Of a stretch of DNA of 55,014 nucleotides, positions 33,964-43,043 are shown piece after piece. Source of the stretch: Paracholeplasma morum (GTDB taxonomy: Bacteria > Bacillota_I > Bacilli_A > Acholeplasmatales > UBA5453); NCBI RefSeq assembly GCF_016907055.1, contig NZ_JAFBBG010000010.1:1-55014 (forward strand), written 5' to 3'. Both the position numbers and the translations under genes were made by a program. Position 1 is the first letter of the stretch. Each line of letters begins with the position of its first letter. Below the pieces are notes generated by a model that was given only the letters and a program-made list of their open reading frames with translations, was not told the DNA's origin and made no database searches.

Positions 33964-34815
33964 TTATACCTCGTGGTATTCTTTTTCCAGTTGTGTAGCT
34001 TTTTCTAAGTATTTTAAAGCAACCACATCAAACGGAATATGCAATTTTTCAGATAGACCGATTTCATGTTTGAAGGTTGCTACTTGATGCCATTGTAAGG
34101 TTTGAAACATACGGTAGAAAATCAGTTTCTTCATTTCTTCTTTGGTTGGTTTTCTACCCAAATAAACATCCAATAATGCTTTAGCATCACTAAAATCCAT
34201 GTTTCCAAAACATGCTATATCATAATAAGGATCGTTATTTCCTGTGAATTCAAAGTCTACTACTAGGGCACGTTTGTCAGTAATAATGAAATTAGATGGT
34301 TGTGCATCTCCGTGACAAAGTACTAAAGGATCATTCTTATAAAGTTCATATAACTTTAACCAATGGTCTTTTAATACAAAATAGTTATCATTATGAGTAT
34401 GATTCAACTTCTCATACTTCTTTAGTCTGCCAATCATATCGTAATCATTCAACGCTTTTAATCCAGATCTGTGAATTACTTTTAGTGTGTTTGATACAGC
34501 TTCTAAGTGATTATGTCTATCGAGTGTCGATAAAATTTCACCTTCCACATACTGTGCGACTTTAATCCCAGAGACCAAATCTAAATAAACAGTATGATTC
34601 GTTATCCCCAGTGGTTCAACCAGTTCGATATTTTTAAGCTCAATACCACGATCGACAAAGTTTTCTGCCTTTTCACCAGGTAATCTGAATGTGTATTTTG
34701 CACCATCTGCCTCGATGACATAAGTATAATTACTCATCCCACCTAAAAGTCTATGAACAATACACACTTCTTTGTTCAGTATTTGACTTGCTTTTTCAAT
34801 AATTAACGTTTCCAT
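33964..34815 (-). CDS. LicA/choline-kinase-family phosphotransferase
   Basis: This protein of the aminoglycoside-phosphotransferase-like fold has 283 residues. Motifs: the nucleotide-loop region GGMSNYTYVIE near 25, the catalytic loop LCHGDAQPSNFI near 165-176 with Asp and Asn, and the metal-binding Asp in VVDFEFTG near 185. It most resembles LicA and bacterial choline/ethanolamine kinases, but thiamine kinase is an alternative. The start follows AAAGGAG. It is one base from the phosphoesterase gene and three bases from the GGDEF/EAL-like gene. Confidence 0.82.
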   Translation of the reverse strand: METLIIEKASQILNKEVCIVHRLLGGMSNYTYVIEADGAKYTFRLPGEKAENFVDRGIELKNIELVEPLGITNHTVYLDLVSGIKVAQYVEGEILSTLDRHNHLEAVSNTLKVIHRSGLKALNDYDMIGRLKKYEKLNHTHNDNYFVLKDHWLKLYELYKNDPLVLCHGDAQPSNFIITDKRALVVDFEFTGNNDPYYDIACFGNMDFSDAKALLDVYLGRKPTKEEMKKLIFYRMFQTLQWHQVATFKHEIGLSEKLHIPFDVVALKYLEKATQLEKEYHEV

Positions 34816-34816
34816 T

Positions 34817-35260
34817 TTATACTCCTTTTTTTAAAACAATTTGACCATCTTCATAAATCGCATATTCAGGAATAATGTTGGATATTGCGCCTGGATTAAT
34901 CAATATGATATTTTTATAATTTGTTATTTTTTGAACATGTGTGTGACCATAAATGACGTAATCCACTTTGAGGTTTAAAGCGAGATCAATCAATTTATCC
35001 AAACCATACTTAACGTTTTCAGTATGTCCATGTAGTACCAAAAAGCGTTTGTGGTCAATGGTTTTTACAATGTGAATCGGCAATTCTAAAAACCGATCAG
35101 CATTTCCACTAACGGCTTCAATATGCAATTGGTCGTACTCTCTTTGAGTAATCACTAAATCACCTGCATCTAGATGAAGGTCTCTATCTGAGTGTAGATT
35201 TTGAATCATTGATAAACGATCAAATCTACCGTGGGCATCAGATGTGATTAGGATTTTCAC
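34817..35260 (-). CDS. YfcE/MJ0936-family metallophosphoesterase
   Basis: A small two-metal phosphodiesterase of 147 residues. Metal ligands visible: Asp8 and His10 in TSDAHG, SGNADR near 52, LHGH near 77 and YGHTH near 104. Members hydrolyse model phosphodiesters or cyclic nucleotides in vitro, but natural substrates are mostly unknown. Overlaps rdgB by four bases; both are often neighbours in Gram-positive genomes (YsnB beside YsnA in B. subtilis). Confidence 0.88.
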   Translation of the reverse strand: MKILITSDAHGRFDRLSMIQNLHSDRDLHLDAGDLVITQREYDQLHIEAVSGNADRFLELPIHIVKTIDHKRFLVLHGHTENVKYGLDKLIDLALNLKVDYVIYGHTHVQKITNYKNIILINPGAISNIIPEYAIYEDGQIVLKKGV

Positions 35261-35826
35261 TTGAATGACTCCTTAACCAAATCTAGCGCAAGTGCTCTAT
35301 GAGATATCGTATTTTTGGTTTTCGTATCCAGTTCTGCTAAAGTCTTATCCATTCCGGGAATATAGAATACTGAATCATATCCAAATCCGTTTGTGCCTCG
35401 CCTTGACGTTGTAATCAATCCATCTAAACGGCCTTTGAAACTTTGATAGCTTTGGTCCTCAGGGTTGTAAATCACAATGACCGTCATAAAGTAAGCATCT
35501 CTAAACTTAGACCCATTTAATTCGTCTAAAAGTAGATCAATATTCGCTTCATCGCCTAAACCTGAATATCTTTGAGAAAATACCCCTGGTGCACCATTTA
35601 AGGAAGTGACGCATAGTCCTGTATCATCTGCTAAAGTAAGCATGTTATGTTTCTTTGCGAAATAACTGGCTTTTAACAGTGCATTTTCAAAGAATGTGTC
35701 TCCAGTCTCTTTGACATCATCAAAATCTTTAAGGTCTTTTAAAGAGATGATATCAAAAGAATCCTTTAAAATCGCTTCGATTTCTTTTTTCTTAAACTCG
35801 TTTTGTGTGGCAACTAACAATCGCAT
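35257..35826 (-). CDS. rdgB: XTP/dITP pyrophosphatase (RdgB/HAM1)
   Basis: It removes non-canonical purine triphosphates (ITP, dITP, XTP) to their monophosphates, keeping them out of nucleic acids. Motifs: ATQNEFKKKE at the N-terminus, ADDTGLCV with the metal Asp near 67, GFGYDSVF near 143 and SHRALAL near 175. At 189 residues it is full length. Start follows AAAAAGGGGC; an extended -10 (TGATATAAT) lies upstream. It begins a five-gene operon through the HEPN-like gene. Confidence 0.93.
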   Translation of the reverse strand: MRLLVATQNEFKKKEIEAILKDSFDIISLKDLKDFDDVKETGDTFFENALLKASYFAKKHNMLTLADDTGLCVTSLNGAPGVFSQRYSGLGDEANIDLLLDELNGSKFRDAYFMTVIVIYNPEDQSYQSFKGRLDGLITTSRRGTNGFGYDSVFYIPGMDKTLAELDTKTKNTISHRALALDLVKESFK

Positions 35827-35849
35827 AAGAACGCCCCTTTTTGTTTTTT

Positions 35850-35858
35850 ATTATATCA
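35850..35858 (-). promoter_or_regulatory. Extended -10 promoter of rdgB operon
   Basis: Minus strand TGATATAAT, 24 bases before the rdgB ATG. Confidence 0.55.
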
Positions 35859-35872
35859 CAAATTGAAAAGAA

Positions 35873-35895
35873 AAAAATCAGTTAGAAACTGATTT
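35873..35895 (-). terminator. Terminator of ktrA-like gene
   Basis: Minus strand AAATCAG and CTGATTT arms followed by TTTTT, starting at the gene's stop codon. Confidence 0.7.
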
Positions 35896-36547
35896 AGTGT
35901 AAGATACTTTGGAATTTTGAAATACGATCATGTTTTCCAAGCACGATGACAATGTCTTTACTGCGAAGTTCACTATCGGCTTTAGGTAAAATTACATTCT
36001 TACCTCTCTTTATTAGTAGAATGTTTACATCAAAGCGATTTCTAACATCAAGATCAACGACCTTAGTACTCTTAAACGTTTCGCTGATGAATATTTCATA
36101 GACACCATAATCATCTGTAATATTATAGTAGTCTAATACGTTATCAGACAATAGTCTTCTCGCTAAACGTTTACCTGCAGATTTCTCTGAGGATATTACT
36201 TCGGTTGCTCCAACTTTTTCTGCTACTTTTGCATGATAGTCATTGTCAACTTTGACAGTGATTTTATCTACTTTTAAATCCGCAAGAATCATGGTTGTTA
36301 AAATACTATTTTCAACGTTACCCGGGATTGAGACAATCGCATGGTCAGCATGCTGAGCACCAATTTCTCTTAATACGTTGATATCAGTTGAATCTCCAAT
36401 TACCGCATTCTCAACAAACGAAGTAACTCTACTTATAGCTTCTTCTTTTCTATCTAAAGCGATTACGTCAGCACCCAGGCTGGTTAATTCTTCACATAAG
36501 GCTATTCCAAATGTGTCTAGACCTATGACTAAATAGGTTTTTTTCAT
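35894..36547 (-). CDS. ktrA: KtrA/TrkA-type potassium channel regulatory protein
   Basis: This cytoplasmic regulatory subunit of a K+ uptake system has an RCK_N Rossmann domain (1-140) and an RCK_C domain (about 140-217). The nucleotide-binding motif GLDTFGIALCEEL lies near residues 8-20, and ENAVIGDSTD near 47-56 carries an acidic residue that contacts the ligand. It gates a partner KtrB/TrkH membrane subunit in relatives. No KtrB gene is visible here; it may lie elsewhere. Start is confident from GGATGTGATAAT spacing. The divergent gene begins 100 bases away. Confidence 0.88.
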   Translation of the reverse strand: MKKTYLVIGLDTFGIALCEELTSLGADVIALDRKEEAISRVTSFVENAVIGDSTDINVLREIGAQHADHAIVSIPGNVENSILTTMILADLKVDKITVKVDNDYHAKVAEKVGATEVISSEKSAGKRLARRLLSDNVLDYYNITDDYGVYEIFISETFKSTKVVDLDVRNRFDVNILLIKRGKNVILPKADSELRSKDIVIVLGKHDRISKFQSILH

Positions 36548-36614
36548 ATTATCACATCCGATAACATATTATCACAATTTCTGGAATATATCAAAAAAAT
36601 TCAAAGAACTATAG

Positions 36615-36620
36615 TATAAT
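36615..36620 (+). promoter_or_regulatory. -10 element of CPBP protease gene
   Basis: TATAAT 29 bases before the ATG, with a strong AGGAGG ribosome-binding site between. Confidence 0.45.
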
Positions 36621-36649
36621 AGTAATAGTTTATTTAGGAGGATTCATAT

Positions 36650-37783
36650 ATGAAAATTGACGACGAAGACAAAATTATAAACTTTGATGAATTATTCGTT
36701 GAAGAAAAACCGGTTAATGTAGTGATGGTTAATCGCTACGAGAAACCAAAAGCAGCTTTACTACTTGTAATCTATTTCTTGGTTACAATGGTTCTAGCTG
36801 GATTAGTTCAACTCGGGATGTTATCTTTAGCATTAGGAACAAAAACCATTAATGAGACCCAAAGTATGTTTGAAAACGTTGAGGCTTCTACATATAGCAT
36901 TGGTTACTTATCCAAAGCATCTTATGAGCTTTATAAAGCTGACTATGAGAACATCGAAGTACTATACGAAACAGAGGCGTTTGTCGTGTTTGCGAACAAA
37001 GGCAATCGATTTTTATCAGAGTCTTATGAAGCAAATCAAATCACTTCAATCTATGAGGATATTAATCCGAAATGGCCGATTAAAGATGGCTATCATATGT
37101 CCATCAAACGGTTCTTAGGCGATGATAACAGTGCTTTTCTTGAAGCATTTGAAATAGACTTGTCAGATGGAACCTATTACTATCCTAAAGAAGCCACTTA
37201 CTTTACTAACAACGCAAACGCAGTACTAAACTTCATAATTTATGTGATGTTAGCTGCGAGTCTAATCCCAATTACGAAAAAATCACTGGTCGAAGAATTT
37301 AAACAACATTTCCCAAGAGAAAACATTGCAAAAGATCTTGGTTATGGTTACTTAACAATGATTCTTGTAGCTTTTTTTGCAAACATTATCGTAACGATTA
37401 TTAGTAATGGCTTTAAATACTTGCCAGAACAAGCCTTGAATCAGCAGGCGATTGAGTCATCATTTAAATCTCAGTATGGGATTTTGATTCTAGCTGTTAC
37501 CGTAATATTTGCCCCGGTAATCGAAGAACTCATTTTTAGAAAATCATTATTTTCATTGATTAAAAATCCGAAGATCGCGATTGTTGTTTCATCATTGCTA
37601 TTTGGGTTAATCCATGTTGTCGCTGAAACATCCGTTTTGGGATTTGTTACAAACTGGATTACCTATAGTGCGAGCGGATTAGCACTAGGCTATATTTATA
37701 TAAAAAACAACCACAACGTTTGGTCCAGCATCATGGTTCATGCTTTATACAACTTTGTGGCTGTTCTGATTATGATTCTTTAA
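36650..37783 (+). CDS. CPBP-family intramembrane metalloprotease
   Basis: This polytopic membrane protein of 377 residues contains the CPBP (CAAX protease/bacteriocin-processing, ABI) domain in its C-terminal half. The signature is EELIFRK near 292-298 with the two catalytic Glu. His residues occur in FGLIHV near 322 and in MVHALYNF near 364. A first helix near residues 35-57 is followed by a large, probably extracytoplasmic region (about 65-185), unlike minimal members. The target is unknown. Its 3' end overlaps the ankyrin gene on the other strand by 14 bases. Confidence 0.85.
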   Translation: MKIDDEDKIINFDELFVEEKPVNVVMVNRYEKPKAALLLVIYFLVTMVLAGLVQLGMLSLALGTKTINETQSMFENVEASTYSIGYLSKASYELYKADYENIEVLYETEAFVVFANKGNRFLSESYEANQITSIYEDINPKWPIKDGYHMSIKRFLGDDNSAFLEAFEIDLSDGTYYYPKEATYFTNNANAVLNFIIYVMLAASLIPITKKSLVEEFKQHFPRENIAKDLGYGYLTMILVAFFANIIVTIISNGFKYLPEQALNQQAIESSFKSQYGILILAVTVIFAPVIEELIFRKSLFSLIKNPKIAIVVSSLLFGLIHVVAETSVLGFVTNWITYSASGLALGYIYIKNNHNVWSSIMVHALYNFVAVLIMIL

Positions 37784-38720
37784 TTTTTTTGACGAATACG
37801 ACGAGTTTTTCTTTAGACGCATAGTCAACTGCATAAAGATTATAAGCATCTTTTTGATCTTTAATCCCTTTGAGTAAAACTTCATTCAGTAGTAGATAAT
37901 CCTCTTTGAGTACAGCGTACCTAAGGGGATTTTTCTTTATATGACGTTGATAGACTGAGCTGTTTGAATAGGTTTCTAAAATATCTGCCATATCGAAATG
38001 CCCTATTTTTTGAGCATACTCCAGTGGGGTTTCTCCAAATCTATTTTGGATATCCACATAAGACCCTTCTTCTAACAGAAGATTCAACACATCCACTTTA
38101 CCACTTCTAATGGCACAGAAGAGTGGCGTTTCTTTTGAGTTATTTTTCAGATATGGATTATACTTGTCTTTTAAAAGGTAAGAAACGACATCGACATTAC
38201 CTAATTCAGAAGCAATATGAAGTAATGTGTTTCTGTTTTGATCAGGATCTTTAGATTTACATGTTAAGTTCTTGAGAATAAACTCAAAAAATGTGATGCT
38301 TCCACTTTTGATTGCATAATGAACTAAAGAATGTCCTTCATTGGTCTTTAAATCCGTTTTAGAGCCACTTTCCATTAATAACTTAATCATATCTGTATCT
38401 GCTCTCAAAGCCGCTAAATGGATTGGCATTTCACCTTTTTTATTTTGAATATTCACGTTAGCATATTTTTTAATCAGTTGCTTTGCAATGGTCATCTTAC
38501 CTTTTTTTGCACAATCAAAAAGGGCAGATTCTCCATTAGAATCCACTAAGTTAACATCGATATCATTGTCTAGTAAATAACTGATCACTTGAACAGAGCT
38601 GGTTCTGACTGCATAATGCAATAAGCTTTGTCCTCGTTCATCTTGTTGATTTAAGTTTACAGGATTATTAAAAAAATAAAAAACATCATTAGTTAATGCT
38701 TTCATGAAAGCTTCCGTCAT
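37770..38720 (-). CDS. Ankyrin-repeat protein
   Basis: A 316-residue protein made almost entirely of ankyrin repeats, about seven, each with the G-x-(T/S)-x-L-H-x-A or ...DVN/DIQN...GE-T/S-pL pattern (for example GQSLLHYAVRTSSVQVISYL and GETPLEYAQKIGHFDMADIL). Ankyrin repeats bind other proteins. There is no signal peptide, so it is cytoplasmic, and no enzymatic domain is visible. An extended -10 (TGTTATAAT, 38736-38744) precedes it. The partner protein is unknown. Confidence 0.88.
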   Translation of the reverse strand: MTEAFMKALTNDVFYFFNNPVNLNQQDERGQSLLHYAVRTSSVQVISYLLDNDIDVNLVDSNGESALFDCAKKGKMTIAKQLIKKYANVNIQNKKGEMPIHLAALRADTDMIKLLMESGSKTDLKTNEGHSLVHYAIKSGSITFFEFILKNLTCKSKDPDQNRNTLLHIASELGNVDVVSYLLKDKYNPYLKNNSKETPLFCAIRSGKVDVLNLLLEEGSYVDIQNRFGETPLEYAQKIGHFDMADILETYSNSSVYQRHIKKNPLRYAVLKEDYLLLNEVLLKGIKDQKDAYNLYAVDYASKEKLVVFVKKIKES

Positions 38721-38735
38721 AGTATCACCAGAATT

Positions 38736-38776
38736 ATTATAACATAATAAACGGGCTACTTTAGCCCATGTTTATT
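38736..38776 (-). promoter_or_regulatory. Extended -10 and hairpin upstream of ankyrin gene
   Basis: The minus strand has TGTTATAAT (38736-38744). Just upstream, AATAAAC (38746-38752) and GGGCT pair with AGCCC and GTTTATT (38770-38776), with two unpaired bases. The hairpin has no T tail before the promoter, so it could be a regulator site or a weak terminator for HU read-through. Confidence 0.4.
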
Positions 38777-38802
38777 GGTTTTATTAGTAATTCATTAAAT
38801 AA

Positions 38803-38829
38803 GAAAAAAGTGGACTAAAAAAAGTCCAC
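38803..38829 (-). terminator. Second terminator downstream of HU gene
   Basis: GTGGACT and AGTCCAC arms (38810-38829) followed on the minus strand by TTTTTT. Confidence 0.75.
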
Positions 38830-38863
38830 AATAAAGAAACTAGTCTATCTACAAAAGAAAAAA

Positions 38864-38883
38864 AGTCCCCTTATAAGAGACTT
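38864..38883 (-). terminator. First terminator of HU gene
   Basis: AAGTC and GACTT arms with an extended TC/GG pairing, then a T run, immediately after the HU stop codon. Confidence 0.7.
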
Positions 38884-38891
38884 TCACTTGA

Positions 38892-39167
38892 TTATTTTAC
38901 AGCGTCTTTTAAAACTTTACCAGCTTTGAAAGCAGGAGTTTTTTGTGCAGGGATATGAATCGTTTCACCAGAACGTGGGTCACGGCCTTCTCTTTGAGCA
39001 CGATTACGAACTTCAAATGTTCCAAAACCAGTTAGTACTACTTTTTCGCCATGTTTGCCAAGACTTTCAGCAACACTTTCAACAAATGCATTTAAAACTT
39101 CTTCAGCAACTTTTTTTGTTACTTGTGATTTTTCTGCTACTACAGCGATTAATTCTGTTTTGTTCAT
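38892..39167 (-). CDS. hup: DNA-binding protein HU
   Basis: This small histone-like protein bends and compacts DNA as a dimer. The 91 residues match HU through and through: MNKTELIAVVAEKSQVTKKVAE at the start and the beta-arm GTFEVRNRAQREGRDPRSGE with the DNA-intercalating Pro. RBS AGGAGG is strong. The gene is alone between gpsA and the ankyrin gene and is followed by two terminators, consistent with high expression. Confidence 0.97.
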   Translation of the reverse strand: MNKTELIAVVAEKSQVTKKVAEEVLNAFVESVAESLGKHGEKVVLTGFGTFEVRNRAQREGRDPRSGETIHIPAQKTPAFKAGKVLKDAVK

Positions 39168-39273
39168 ATTGAACCTCCTCTTGTCTTTATATCGCCATTA
39201 TATCACGCTTGTTTTTGATATGCAATAAAAATTATGCAATTTGTTAACTATTTTATTGATAATAGTGCGAAAA

Positions 39274-39289
39274 AGTGCCTTTCGGCACT
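39274..39289 (-). terminator. Terminator of gpsA
   Basis: AGTGCC and GGCACT around a four-base loop (39274-39289), with a T run on the minus strand past 39274. Confidence 0.8.
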
Positions 39290-39295
39290 CATTTT

Positions 39296-40297
39296 TTACT
39301 CAATTTTCTCACTTTTCAGTGTACGCGTTAATAATTGCGTGATAGCGCTATCAACGGACATGTCTTCATAAATTACTTTATAGGCAACCTCAATAATCGG
39401 AAGTGATAAACCTTTATGCTTCGCTAGTTGATGTAAAGCTAGAATTGATCTAACTCCTTCAATCGTTTGTTTTTGTTCAGCATAGATTTGATCAAGGCTC
39501 TTACCTTTACCAATTTCTTTACCTGCTTTAAAGTTTCTTGAGTGTTCACTCGTAGCTGTAACAATTAAGTCACCAATACCAGTTAACCCAAATGCACTTT
39601 CTTTTGTTCCACCATAGGATTCAATCACGCGAACCATTTCAAGGATACCACGTGTGATTAATGCTGCTCTTGCATTTTCACCCATGTCTAAACCTGTCGC
39701 AATCCCCGATACAACAGCGATTGCGTTTTTAACTGCGCCACCTACTTCGCATCCAATTAAATCGGTTGAACGGTAGACTCTCATATACGTTTCATTCGAG
39801 AAAACCGTTTGCAGTTCAGTAGCAAGTTCTTCATCGCTTGAAGCGACTGTCAGCAACGTTAGTTTACGTTTTATGACTTCTTCTGCATGAGATGGTCCAG
39901 TCAACACTGCAAATCCTTTTAGATTTTTTGAAGAAACAACTTCAAAAACTATTTCTGAGACACGTTTTTGTGTGTCAGGTTCGATCCCTTTGGATACGTT
40001 AATGAAATACTTAGGTTTATCTAACAAATTGTTAATGGTTGTCAACAAACCACGCATTACCTTTGTTGGTACTGCTAATACGATATAATCTGAATAATTG
40101 AGTGCCACCGATAAGTCATTGGTTGCTACCAGTGACTCTTGAAGAGGCAAATCAAAGAAAGGGTGTATGTGTTTTTCATTGATGACGTCAACAAACGATT
40201 GATTGATGTCATAGATCATTACATCATGACCATTATCAATTAAAAGTTGCCCTAGGGTTGCACCCCATGCGCCACCACCGAGAATAGCTAACTTCAT
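39296..40297 (-). CDS. gpsA: Glycerol-3-phosphate dehydrogenase (NAD(P)+)
   Basis: It makes glycerol-3-phosphate from dihydroxyacetone phosphate for phospholipid synthesis. The nucleotide motif LGGGAWGATLG is at the N-terminus. VSKGIEPD, TGPSHAEEV, GCEVGGAVKN (catalytic Lys) and TGIGDLIVTATSEHSRN follow in the family order. At 333 residues it is normal. It starts two bases after the der stop codon in a housekeeping operon. Confidence 0.96.
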   Translation of the reverse strand: MKLAILGGGAWGATLGQLLIDNGHDVMIYDINQSFVDVINEKHIHPFFDLPLQESLVATNDLSVALNYSDYIVLAVPTKVMRGLLTTINNLLDKPKYFINVSKGIEPDTQKRVSEIVFEVVSSKNLKGFAVLTGPSHAEEVIKRKLTLLTVASSDEELATELQTVFSNETYMRVYRSTDLIGCEVGGAVKNAIAVVSGIATGLDMGENARAALITRGILEMVRVIESYGGTKESAFGLTGIGDLIVTATSEHSRNFKAGKEIGKGKSLDQIYAEQKQTIEGVRSILALHQLAKHKGLSLPIIEVAYKVIYEDMSVDSAITQLLTRTLKSEKIE

Positions 40298-40299
40298 CT

Positions 40300-41610
40300 T
40301 TAGTCCTTCTTTCTAAATATGAGTTTGATTGGTGTTCCTGTAAAATCAAACGCTTTTCTAAATTGGTTTTCTAAATATCGTTGATAGGAGAAGTGAACGA
40401 AATCTGGGTCATTCACAAATATAACAAATGTTGGGGGTTTAGTCGAAACTTGTGTAACATAAGAGAACTTTGCCTTTCCTCTATTAAAAATAGCAGGTGG
40501 ATTCATCGCAACGCTATCTACCAATATGTCATTGATAACATTGGTTGGAATACGTTTGTTGTAGTTTTCAAATGCCTTATTAATTGCTGGATAAATTGTA
40601 TCGATACGTTTAGATTCTTTTGCTGAGACAAAAACTACTTCAGCATAGCTCAAGAATTTGAATGTATCATAGATGGATTGAGTCATCTTATTCATAGTTT
40701 TTTCATCTTTATTGACGATATCCCATTTATTAACAACGACAACACTTGCTTTGGCATAGTCTTGGACATAACCGGCAACGTGCATGTCTTGAGCGATTAT
40801 GTCTCTAGAACCATCGACAACTATTAGTGCAACATCGCATCTTTCGATGGCTTGAAGTGCTCTTAGGACTGAGTACTTTTCAGTACTTTCATATACTTGT
40901 CCACGTTTCTTAATACCGGCAGTATCAATGATTGTGTATTTGACATCATCTTTTGTAAATGGTGTATCAACTGCATCTCTAGTTGTCCCTGCAACTTCGC
41001 TGACGATGGTTCTTTCTTGTCCAAGAATTGCATTGGTCAAACTAGATTTACCAACATTAGGGTATCCAATAACAGCCAACTTTATTGAGTCATCTTCAAC
41101 TTCAATGTTATCCTCAGGCATTTTGGCAACAATCGCATCCATTAATTCACCAACCCCAATACCGTGGTTGGCGGAGATTGCGATTGGATCGCCAAATCCT
41201 AATGCATAGAATTCATAAATCGATTGTTTTAAATCTAGGTTATCGACTTTGTTAACTGCAACAATAACATCTTTATCCGTTGGATATAAACGTTTAGCGA
41301 TGTATAAATCATCATCTGTTAACCCTTGTCTAGAGTCAACAACAAAAACAATCAGATCAGCTTCTTGAATCGCGACTTCTGCTTGTTGTTTGATTTGTTC
41401 TAAAAAAGGGGCATCGCTAATTTCGATGCCCCCAGTATCAATCACTGCGAAACTTTTTGTTAACCATTCTGTTTTGGCATAAATGCGGTCACGCGTTACA
41501 CCAGGAGCATCATTAGTTATGGACAATCTTGAACCTATTAAGCGATTAAACAGGCTCGATTTTCCAACGTTAGGACGACCTACAATAGCTACTTTAAATG
41601 GCAAAGCCAT
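40300..41610 (-). CDS. der: Ribosome biogenesis GTPase Der (EngA)
   Basis: A double-GTPase that assists 50S ribosome assembly. The first G domain has GRPNVGKSS near 9-17, DTGG near 60 and NKVD near 118. The second has GYPNVGKSS near 180 and NKWD near 290; a C-terminal KH-like domain follows. Length 436 is normal. GAGG precedes the ATG at 41610 by only two bases, so a TTG at 41604 is an alternative start with better spacing. Confidence 0.96.
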   Translation of the reverse strand: MALPFKVAIVGRPNVGKSSLFNRLIGSRLSITNDAPGVTRDRIYAKTEWLTKSFAVIDTGGIEISDAPFLEQIKQQAEVAIQEADLIVFVVDSRQGLTDDDLYIAKRLYPTDKDVIVAVNKVDNLDLKQSIYEFYALGFGDPIAISANHGIGVGELMDAIVAKMPEDNIEVEDDSIKLAVIGYPNVGKSSLTNAILGQERTIVSEVAGTTRDAVDTPFTKDDVKYTIIDTAGIKKRGQVYESTEKYSVLRALQAIERCDVALIVVDGSRDIIAQDMHVAGYVQDYAKASVVVVNKWDIVNKDEKTMNKMTQSIYDTFKFLSYAEVVFVSAKESKRIDTIYPAINKAFENYNKRIPTNVINDILVDSVAMNPPAIFNRGKAKFSYVTQVSTKPPTFVIFVNDPDFVHFSYQRYLENQFRKAFDFTGTPIKLIFRKKD

Positions 41611-41618
41611 CACCTCAT

Positions 41619-43043
41619 TTATTTTGTCTTTTTGTCTTTAAGTACGTTTCCGAAAAGATCACCTAAGGTTGTTGTAGCCTCTTCTTGATCATTTAGGAAT
41701 GGTTCGTACTCGCTACGAATATGTTCTTCAGTTACTTGTCTAATTGAAAGCTTTAAATGCCATTCTTTCGGATTGACTTCAATTACTCTTGCAGTGACTT
41801 CATCATTAATTGCAAATAAATCTTCAATCTTATGAACTCTGTCCACTGATAATTCTGATACAGGGATGAATCCAATAACGCCTTTGGCTTCAACATTCAT
41901 ACCTTTATCCGTGATGATTTCAACAACTTTCGCAGTTACGTCTTCACCTTTTTTGAAAGTTACATCTTTCCATGGGTTATCTACCATGGCTTTTCTTGAT
42001 AAGCTAATCTTGCTCTTTTTAACATCGATGCTTAAAATAGCAGATTCTACTTTGTCACCAATTTTTACGAAGTTTGCAAAGTTATCATTTGGATTCCATG
42101 AGTATTCGCTAGCGTGTAATAATCCTCTAACGCCGTCTTCAAACTCAATGATAATACCGAATGGTAGCTTTTGAACGACTTCACCAGTAACAGTTGAGCC
42201 TTTTTTATGGTTTTCAGCAAAGACTTCAAATGGAGTAGGTAATAAAACCTTACGAGATAAGTCTAGTCTCATACCTTCTTTTTTGATAATCTTAACTTCG
42301 ATTTGTTGTCCAAGTTCTAATACATCAGCGATGTTTTCAATGCGTTGATGAGAAATTTGAGAAATTCTCAATAAACCTGCAACATGTTCAAAACGAACGG
42401 TTGCAGCATGTGGGTCTAGTCTTTCAACTGTGCCTACTAATACGTCGCCTGTTTTGATGTTGTCGATTTCTTCTTTTCTAGCTTGTTGTCTTGTTTCTAA
42501 TTCTTGTTGACGTTTTGCTTCGAAAATTTGTTTTCTTGAAGCAATCAATCGTGGTCTGTTAACAGAGCCTTTTACTTCAATTAGGTTTACTTCTAGGTTT
42601 TGACCCTTAAGGGATGCTTTTTGATCAACAAGTTCGCGGTCCAAAAGGCCAAATGGTAAAAATATATCGAAACCAAGGTACTTTAAATGTAGGCCTTTGT
42701 CATCAACTTTGCTAATTTTAGCAAGAATTGTCTTGTTTTCTTTGTATGCCAATTCAATTTGAGCATACTTTTCTTCTTTCAGTAATGGAATTCTTGACAG
42801 CAAAATAAAACTAGGGTCATCATTAATTTTCTTGATGATCGCAGTTACTTTGTCCCCTTCCTTAACAGTTCCGATGAATGAAGTAATAACCCCGTCATAA
42901 AACTCAACGAACATTCTAGCCTCTTCATGGTTTTCAAGGGTTAGTGTAATCACTTTGTCTTCAACTTTGAAAACTGTTCCCTCAACTCTGTCATTTACCT
43001 TCAGTGATACAAGATTAACGTCCTTCATTTGTAGTTCTTCCAT
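41619..43043 (-). CDS. rpsA: S1 RNA-binding domain protein (S1-like ribosomal protein)
   Basis: This cytoplasmic RNA-binding protein contains four S1 domains, at about 13-75, 195-260, 280-345 and 365-435 (for example GSTVTGEVVQKLPFG...HASEYSW). It is an S1-type protein (474 residues), like YpfD of B. subtilis, which also follows cmk. Low-GC Gram-positive S1 homologues are shorter than the six-domain E. coli protein and may not be needed for initiation, so the rpsA symbol is by similarity. Start follows AAAGGAG and overlaps the end of cmk by 29 bases. Confidence 0.87.
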   Translation of the reverse strand: MEELQMKDVNLVSLKVNDRVEGTVFKVEDKVITLTLENHEEARMFVEFYDGVITSFIGTVKEGDKVTAIIKKINDDPSFILLSRIPLLKEEKYAQIELAYKENKTILAKISKVDDKGLHLKYLGFDIFLPFGLLDRELVDQKASLKGQNLEVNLIEVKGSVNRPRLIASRKQIFEAKRQQELETRQQARKEEIDNIKTGDVLVGTVERLDPHAATVRFEHVAGLLRISQISHQRIENIADVLELGQQIEVKIIKKEGMRLDLSRKVLLPTPFEVFAENHKKGSTVTGEVVQKLPFGIIIEFEDGVRGLLHASEYSWNPNDNFANFVKIGDKVESAILSIDVKKSKISLSRKAMVDNPWKDVTFKKGEDVTAKVVEIITDKGMNVEAKGVIGFIPVSELSVDRVHKIEDLFAINDEVTARVIEVNPKEWHLKLSIRQVTEEHIRSEYEPFLNDQEEATTTLGDLFGNVLKDKKTK

